21,710 nt of DNA, from positions 1 to 21,710 of the IMG/VR virus record IMGVR_UViG_3300049846_000519; one strand, 5' to 3'. The notes below the pieces were generated by a model, which made no database searches, was not told the origin of the DNA, and worked only from the letters and a program-made list of their open reading frames with translations. The first letter of the stretch is position 1; every line of letters starts with the position of its first letter. A program made the position numbers and the translations under genes. The DNA is from a virus. Of the stretch, positions 18,428 to 21,710 are shown piece after piece.

Positions 18428-19485
18428 TAATTGGCATGCTGGGAGTACCACGTCATGTTGTTAACAAGGCGGGGGTCCTGTCCCATGGTCAACTCTACCG
18501 CCTTTTTACCGTGTCCAAGTGCTTCGTAGTAAAGTCCCAACTGAAAAGAAGAAATTGCTGCTAGGTCGTGAGGAAGAGCGCCCCAGCAGTAATCCTCCGT
18601 GATGTATTCAAGGTTCTTTTCACGAATCTTGAGGGCGGAAAGGGCGGCAGAAAGACACTCTTGCCAGTCTGCTTTTTCGTAGTAGAACAGGGAAAGGTCG
18701 ACAAATGACTCCCGTTGTTCCGGTGCTTCGATACCGGCTCTGACTAGCCATTCTGTATCCCCGGTGATCTTGTACAGATAGCGCATAGATGCAGCACGTT
18801 CGGCTTTCCAGGTCGAGGTCGGTAGTGCAAGGTGCCGCTTGAACTCTGCCTCTGCCTCATCCTTCATACCATAAAAGAAATATTCGCGTGCAAGATAGTG
18901 GGCATTACGGGAATCGTCTGGGTTTTCCTCTACCGCCAGTTTGAGTAGCGGGAGGTACTGAGCCCTGGGCTTAGATGGGTCCGGGTGGTGGTGAATCTTG
19001 ATGTTAGACCAGTTCTGGGTTTCGATGAACCCTTCGACCGGTAAGAGGACTTCGTGAACCGGATATGTCCACCTATAGCCGTGACGTGAATGAATCTTTT
19101 CCCCACTGAAAACTACTCGCGGGGTGCCGTCCTCGTTCCAGGCCCAGGTGTATTCGTAGCGTAACCTAGTGACGCCCGGAACGAATGAATATTCAACTGT
19201 TTTACGCCAATCTTCGTTTCCAAATACCTCGTCCATGTCCAAGGCTATACAAACATCTGCATCTTCTGGAATTGCGTCAAGGGAGAGTTGCCGTGCCACG
19301 TCGAATCTCCAAGGATCGACGGTTATCGGTACCACGGTAACACCCAGGGATTCCGCAAGTTCTACAGTCTTATCGGTCGAGCCGGTGTCTGCTATGATGA
19401 GGTAGTCTGCGTCTTTGGCTGTGTCCGCCCATTTTTGGACGAACTGTTCCTCGTTCTTAGCAATGGTGTAAACAGCAATCTTCAT
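18424..19485 (-). CDS. Family-2 glycosyltransferase with helical C-terminal half
   Basis: A 353-residue protein. The frame stays open upstream, but the conserved family start [15 protein letters not shown] at 19485 and a -10 box six bases before it fix the start. Residues 1-170 form a GT-A domain with DTGSTDKT at 33-40 and the metal/nucleotide-sugar motif DMDE at 83-86. Further motifs are PWRFDVAR and [10 protein letters not shown]. The C-terminal half is alpha-helical and TPR-like ([33 protein letters not shown]), usually a protein-binding scaffold. No membrane segment or signal peptide is present, so it acts in the cytoplasm. The only minus-strand gene here, it faces the collagen-like fibre genes and overlaps the second by four bases. 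Its acceptor is unknown; virion fibre Thr/Ser residues are a plausible target, and DNA or host surface sugars are alternatives. Confidence 0.9.
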   Translation of the reverse strand: MKIAVYTIAKNEEQFVQKWADTAKDADYLIIADTGSTDKTVELAESLGVTVVPITVDPWRFDVARQLSLDAIPEDADVCIALDMDEVFGNEDWRKTVEYSFVPGVTRLRYEYTWAWNEDGTPRVVFSGEKIHSRHGYRWTYPVHEVLLPVEGFIETQNWSNIKIHHHPDPSKPRAQYLPLLKLAVEENPDDSRNAHYLAREYFFYGMKDEAEAEFKRHLALPTSTWKAERAASMRYLYKITGDTEWLVRAGIEAPEQRESFVDLSLFYYEKADWQECLSAALSALKIREKNLEYITEDYCWGALPHDLAAISSFQLGLYYEALGHGKKAVELTMGQDPRLVNNMTWYSQHANY

Positions 19486-19491
19486 GCCGCA

Positions 19492-19500
19492 ATGATAGCA
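19492..19500 (-). promoter_or_regulatory. Extended -10 promoter TGCTATCAT (leaderless glycosyltransferase start)
   Basis: On the minus strand, TG-C-TATCAT is followed by six bases and then ATG at 19485-19483. This is the same geometry as the plus-strand boxes at 10331 and 12942. The 8-mer TGTGCTAT in this box also occurs in the promoter before the phosphoesterase (20929-20935 region). No -35 match was recognised. Confidence 0.55.
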
Positions 19501-19511
19501 CAAGCGGGGAC

Positions 19512-19551
19512 TTGACAGGACCGGGCCGGTAGTGCTAACCTCCTGTATAAT
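19512..19551 (+). promoter_or_regulatory. Promoter region of the accessory block (TATAAT at 19546)
   Basis: TATAAT at 19546-19551 would start transcription near 19558, leaving about 12 bases before ATG 19570. A perfect TTGACA at 19512-19517 is 28 bases away, too far to serve this box, but an 18-base spacer would pair it with TGCTAACCT (TG 19533-19534, TAACCT 19536-19541). Either start, or both, may be used. The region also fires in the opposite direction from 19492-19500. Confidence 0.5.
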
Positions 19552-19554
19552 TGG
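19524..19554 (+). repeat. Shared intergenic motif, copy 1 (GGCCGGTAGT ... TATAATTGG)
   Basis: GGCCGGTAGT (19524-19533), then AACCT-N4-TATAATTGG (19537-19554). Copy 2 at 20913-20941 has the identical 10-mer and AACCT-N4-TATAGTTGG, with the middle spacer two bases shorter. Both lie directly before genes and contain the -10 box, so this is probably a common promoter or regulator-binding element. Confidence 0.65.
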
Positions 19555-19569
19555 AAGTAGAGAGAAAAA

Positions 19570-19992
19570 ATGACTTGGTTCAAAGGGAAAGATAAGAATA
19601 CTAAAGAACAAGATAAACCGGTCGATAGACCGGTTTTGTGGCCGAACGGCTGGTCCGTTCGGACGCCTCAGGGAATTTGGTACATTTATCAAGGGAAGCG
19701 TCAACGCTTCTTTTCTGAAAGATGCTTTGAATCTTGGAATCTTCCTGTTCGAAATGGAACGGTTGAGAGTCTATCGCTTGTTCCGGTCGCAGAAGGCGTA
19801 CTCGGATTTCGTACGGGGACTTTGATTCGTGACTACTCTAATGGTAAAATATACTTGATATCAGGCTCTTACAAACGTCACATAACTTCTCCGGATGTAA
19901 TCCACATCCTTGGAAAACAAGGAATTATTGATGTAAGTAAGGATGAGGCCGGTATACACCTTGACGGAGAACCTATAAATGCCCTGGAATGA
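19570..19992 (+). CDS. Hypothetical protein with two small beta-hairpin repeats
   Basis: 140 residues; family not recognised by name. After a charged Lys/Asp start (residues 1-20), two similar units are visible. Unit 1 (about 28-60) is SVRTPQGIWYIYQGKRQRFF; unit 2 (about 82-115) is GTLIRDYSNGKIYLISGSYK then RHITSPDVI. Both follow G-x-(L/V)-(I/V)-R, then a Tyr-Ile/Leu strand, G-x-K-R and a short helix. Similar units occur in bacterial surface-associated proteins, with no established function. There is no signal peptide or membrane segment. Its end overlaps the next gene by 14 bases, so the two are co-transcribed. Three perfect inverted repeats lie in its first 150 bases. Confidence 0.75.
   Translation: MTWFKGKDKNTKEQDKPVDRPVLWPNGWSVRTPQGIWYIYQGKRQRFFSERCFESWNLPVRNGTVESLSLVPVAEGVLGFRTGTLIRDYSNGKIYLISGSYKRHITSPDVIHILGKQGIIDVSKDEAGIHLDGEPINALE
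19615..19714 (+). other. Cluster of three perfect hairpins inside a coding region
   Basis: Stem 1: AAACCGGTC (19615-19623) with its complement at 19628-19636, GATA loop, followed by a further T. Stem 2: CCGAACGG (19642-19649) with 19655-19662, loop CTGGT. Stem 3: GAAGCG (19695-19700) with 19705-19710, loop TCAA, followed by TTTT. Stems 1 and 3 look like intrinsic terminators or attenuators, but lie 45-145 bases inside a gene. Confidence 0.45.
19966..19971 (+). promoter_or_regulatory. Ribosome binding site GGAGAA
   Basis: GGAGAA lies seven bases before ATG 19979, inside the end of the upstream gene. It is one of the few good Shine-Dalgarno matches in the window and supports ATG 19979 as the start. 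Confidence 0.6.
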
Positions 19993-20395
19993 CATATCGC
20001 CCCTAATTAATGGAACCTCTCTTGATCTAGAGATAATCAACGATCTTGTAGAGAATTCCGTCTACTTGAAGTCTATCGTTCCGGACGTTTATGTCCGAAC
20101 GAACAACTCGTTCAAGGCCAACTCTGAGGCCGGGGCCCAGATGAAAATCCAGTGCTCGTCCACAGCGATCAAGGGCTTCACCGGCCGTCAGACCTTCTAC
20201 ATTCCATTCATCATTTCCCACAACGGGAAATATGTTCCGCCTGTCGTAGCGACAGTGTTCTCAAGTCAGAACATGTACTGCCAAGTAACCAAGGTTGACA
20301 ACAAAGGATTTTGGGTGACTCTTTCCCCGGTGAGCAAGAAGAAGATCACCGGAGTCAAGGTTAATTGGGTTGCAGTCACTCAGGTAGGAACCTGA
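19979..20395 (+). CDS. Hypothetical beta-rich protein, possibly a small virion or lectin-like protein
   Basis: 138 residues. A helical start (MPWNDISPLINGTSLDLEII) is followed by alternating strands: SVYLKSIVPDVYVRTNNSF, RQTFYIPFIISHNGKYVPPV, QNMYCQVTKVDNKGFWVTLS, and GVKVNWVAVTQVGT. The pattern of a strand, then P-x-V, then KGFWVTL and a final VNWVAV resembles the H-type-lectin-like modules in some phage fibres, but this is a weak, pattern-level comparison. No membrane segment or signal peptide is present. The start overlaps the upstream gene by 14 bases and has a good ribosome binding site. It ends six bases before the HNH gene. Confidence 0.7.
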   Translation: MPWNDISPLINGTSLDLEIINDLVENSVYLKSIVPDVYVRTNNSFKANSEAGAQMKIQCSSTAIKGFTGRQTFYIPFIISHNGKYVPPVVATVFSSQNMYCQVTKVDNKGFWVTLSPVSKKKITGVKVNWVAVTQVGT

Positions 20396-20401
20396 TAGTC
20401 G

Positions 20402-20665
20402 GTGTACCGGCCCCTGCGCTCCTGGTTCAAACGACAGCGCAAGATCGGGCGGGACGGCTATGTGCTAGTATGGGTACCCGAACACCCTAAGAATTTCGGG
20501 GGCGGGTGGTACTACGAACACCGTCTTGTCTACGAAAAGAAACTAGGAAGAATACTAGATCGCTGGGAAGAAGTTCATCATATCAATATGATCAAGAACG
20601 ATAACTCACTAGTCAATCTCTTCCTTTGCACACGGAAAGAGCATAACCGTGCCCATCGAACCTGA
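20402..20665 (+). CDS. HNH homing-type endonuclease
   Basis: An 87-residue protein matching the phage HNH_3 family pattern: GYVLVWVPEHP (residues 19-29), a WYYEHRLVYEKKLGR segment, EVHHINMIKNDNSLVNL carrying the catalytic His pair and Asn, and the final KEHNRAHR. This is near the usual full length for a free-standing phage HNH protein, so it looks intact. It would nick or cut DNA, typically spreading itself into related phages. The family pattern usually has G where Met follows HHIN, and R after DN where Ser is found, so activity is uncertain. The start is GTG 20402, six bases after the previous stop; no ATG lies early enough. Its end overlaps the next gene by 17 bases. Confidence 0.85.
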   Translation: MYRPLRSWFKRQRKIGRDGYVLVWVPEHPKNFGGGWYYEHRLVYEKKLGRILDRWEEVHHINMIKNDNSLVNLFLCTRKEHNRAHRT

Positions 20666-20906
20666 CAGACCTAGAAATGCTCCGGTGAACAGAGTAGTTT
20701 ATTTACCGGTTAAAGTAATGTATGAAGGTCTCGCTGATGACACCAACGGTCCATATTTTAAGGGTCAAGTATATACTTCCCCCGCTTATGGACCTCAAAC
20801 ATGGTCGATCAGTGAAATTTGTGTAGTTGACGAAACGCCACTTCAAAAAGAATTAGAGAGGCTGCGCCGGGAGTTAACGTCCCGGGGGCTAGGCCACGTC
20901 GTATGA
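20649..20906 (+). CDS. Hypothetical protein
   Basis: 85 residues, family not recognised. It begins at GTG 20649, with GGAAAG nine bases upstream, inside the end of the HNH gene. The sequence has an Arg/Pro-rich start (PIEPDRPRNAP), strands VVYLPVKVMYEGL and YFKGQVYTSPAYGPQTW, and ends in a charged helix (PLQKELERLRRELTS). It looks like a small compact soluble domain with a helical tail, with no Cys pairs or catalytic motif. Codon usage and protein-like composition support it as real. A perfect 6-bp inverted repeat (CCGGGA 20867-20872 with 20880-20885) lies near its end. It could be a small virion, DNA-associated or regulatory protein; I cannot choose. Confidence 0.65.
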   Translation: MPIEPDRPRNAPVNRVVYLPVKVMYEGLADDTNGPYFKGQVYTSPAYGPQTWSISEICVVDETPLQKELERLRRELTSRGLGHVV

Positions 20907-20912
20907 AGTTGC

Positions 20913-20941
20913 GGCCGGTAGTCAACCTGTGCTATAGTTGG
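20913..20941 (+). repeat. Shared intergenic motif, copy 2 (GGCCGGTAGT ... TATAGTTGG)
   Basis: GGCCGGTAGT (20913-20922), then AACCT-N4-TATAGTTGG (20924-20941), matching copy 1 at 19524-19554 base for base except for one -10 position and the spacers. It lies between TGA 20904-20906 and ATG 20947. Confidence 0.65.
20930..20938 (+). promoter_or_regulatory. Extended -10 promoter TGCTATAGT (leaderless start at 20947)
   Basis: TG-C-TATAGT is followed by eight bases and ATG 20947, so the mRNA would be leaderless or nearly so. TTGCGG at 20909-20914, 18 bases upstream, is a possible -35. No Shine-Dalgarno sequence is present. Confidence 0.55.
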
Positions 20942-20946
20942 CCCCG

Positions 20947-21710
20947 ATGAGTAACGACCTAAAATGGATGCTGTCGTCCGACCAGCAATATCCCTATCAG
21001 GACAAGCGAACCGTAGAGTTATGGTTCAAAGTCATGCGTTGGTTCAAGCCTGATGTTGTGGATTATGTCGGGGACCAGTCGGACCAGTTCTGCTTCTCCC
21101 GATGGTCGGAAGGTCGACCTGCTGAGTTCTTAGAGCAGATCAAGAAGGCACAGAAAGAGGACGCTCCCGACCCGGTTGAGCAGATGATCCTCGCAGCATC
21201 CCAAGAAGAAGAAAAGCCAGTCAAGGAATTTTATGAGCAAACCCGCAAGATTCTCAAGAACGCAGAGTTATTTGTCGCGCTTGGTAACCACGATATCAGA
21301 GCGTTTGACTACTTTGAGAAGAAGATTCCAGATATGGCAGCCCAGATCACGCCGGAATCTCTCTGGGGGCTCGACAGTCTCGGATACGGTTACATATACT
21401 ACAACCAAAGACCCAAGCACAGGTTCGGTGACATATACGTCCACCATGGAGTCTCTATTTCCAAACATGGCGGAGAGTCTGTCAGAAACGACGTTGACAA
21501 CTTCGGGGTCTCCCTTGTCCGTGGACATTCACACCGACTTGCATCATTTTCCCGCTCCTATCCGTTAAGAAATGAAACACTCCGAGGCTACGAACTTGGA
21601 CACATGATGGATATTCACCACGAAGGCGCTAGTTACGACAACGTTCACAACTGGCAGCAGGGCTTTGCTATCGCTCACATAGAGAATGGCAACTATCCGC
21701 ACATCCAACT
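20947..21710 (+). CDS. Calcineurin-like metallophosphoesterase (C-terminus beyond window)
   Basis: 254 codons, open from ATG 20947 to the window edge. The four phosphoesterase metal motifs are in order: SSDQQYPYQD near residue 10 (D-x-Q where D-x-H is classic), VGDQSDQF near 42, LGNHD near 115, then VHHG near 162 and GHSHR near 188. The metal-dependent phosphoesterase fold acts on phosphodiester or phosphomonoester bonds; the substrate is unknown. The D-x-Q form of motif I is, to my knowledge, common in phage members. An insert between motifs II and III (about residues 60-105) is helical and Glu/Lys-rich. Its leaderless-type promoter and the motif shared with 19570 suggest control separate from the tail genes. 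DNA repair or nucleotide processing are possibilities. Confidence 0.9.
   Translation, partial: MSNDLKWMLSSDQQYPYQDKRTVELWFKVMRWFKPDVVDYVGDQSDQFCFSRWSEGRPAEFLEQIKKAQKEDAPDPVEQMILAASQEEEKPVKEFYEQTRKILKNAELFVALGNHDIRAFDYFEKKIPDMAAQITPESLWGLDSLGYGYIYYNQRPKHRFGDIYVHHGVSISKHGGESVRNDVDNFGVSLVRGHSHRLASFSRSYPLRNETLRGYELGHMMDIHHEGASYDNVHNWQQGFAIAHIENGNYPHIQ

Noticed and set aside
19486-19704. Upstream extension of the glycosyltransferase by 73 residues
   Set aside because: The extension is low-quality sequence that covers the divergent promoter region and the start of the opposite gene; the conserved GT-A start is [13 protein letters not shown] at 19485.
20383-20402. Third copy of the shared promoter motif before the HNH gene
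   Set aside because: Only GGTAG and AACCT match, the -10-like GATAGT is at the wrong spacing and sits two bases from the GTG; kept only as a possible trace.
21233-21568. 111-residue open frame near the right end
   Set aside because: It is in another frame inside the phosphoesterase, whose metal motifs are clear through this stretch.
1-21710. tRNA genes, riboswitches, integrase or attachment sites
   Set aside because: No cloverleaf, no structured leader and no recombinase were recognised; gaps between genes are all under 90 bases.

Overview
The window is a 21.7-kb piece of a tailed-phage (siphovirus) genome, read through the late tail genes into an accessory block. Coding is almost continuous: the longest gap without a gene is about 85 bases, no tRNA or rRNA is visible, and base composition looks close to balanced. 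The host cannot be fixed from the sequence. I infer an actinobacterial-type host, because several genes start a few bases after extended -10 boxes (TGnTAnnnT), as in leaderless transcripts, and because the tail gene order (frameshifted chaperone, long tape measure, chained minor tail proteins) resembles that of actinobacteriophages. This is an inference, not an identification. The genome could equally come from an uncultured freshwater or marine phage.

Layout, left to right. Positions 1-425 hold the end of the tail assembly chaperone pair, with a -1 frameshift site at 30-39. Positions 422-5920 encode an 1832-residue tape measure protein, which predicts a tail of roughly 270 nm. Positions 5920-9449 encode a small distal-tail-like protein and a 1035-residue tail hub protein, each starting inside the previous stop codon (TAATG, TGATG). 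Positions 9449-12924 carry three minor tail proteins built from fibronectin-III and lectin/CBM-like modules. Positions 12942-18427 hold two collagen-like fibre proteins (584 and 1233 residues). The second ends in a tail-collar (microcystin-dependent-protein-like) domain.

A minus-strand family-2 glycosyltransferase (19485-18424) meets the last fibre gene tail to tail. From 19570 to the right edge, a plus-strand block contains two small beta-rich proteins, an HNH endonuclease, an unknown 85-residue protein and a calcineurin-like metallophosphoesterase cut by the window end.

How the genes fit together: the chaperones and tape measure build the tail, the hub and minor tail proteins close its tip, and the collagen-like fibres with many lectin-like modules probably bind host surface sugars. 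The fibres are rich in Gly-X-Thr triplets and lie beside a glycosyltransferase, so a glycosylated collagen-like fibre is a reasonable hypothesis. The most notable observations are the overlapping double slippery site, a consistent set of leaderless or short-leader promoters, a roughly 30-base promoter motif repeated at two accessory genes, and a fibronectin-III domain that appears to be split into two genes by a lectin cassette.
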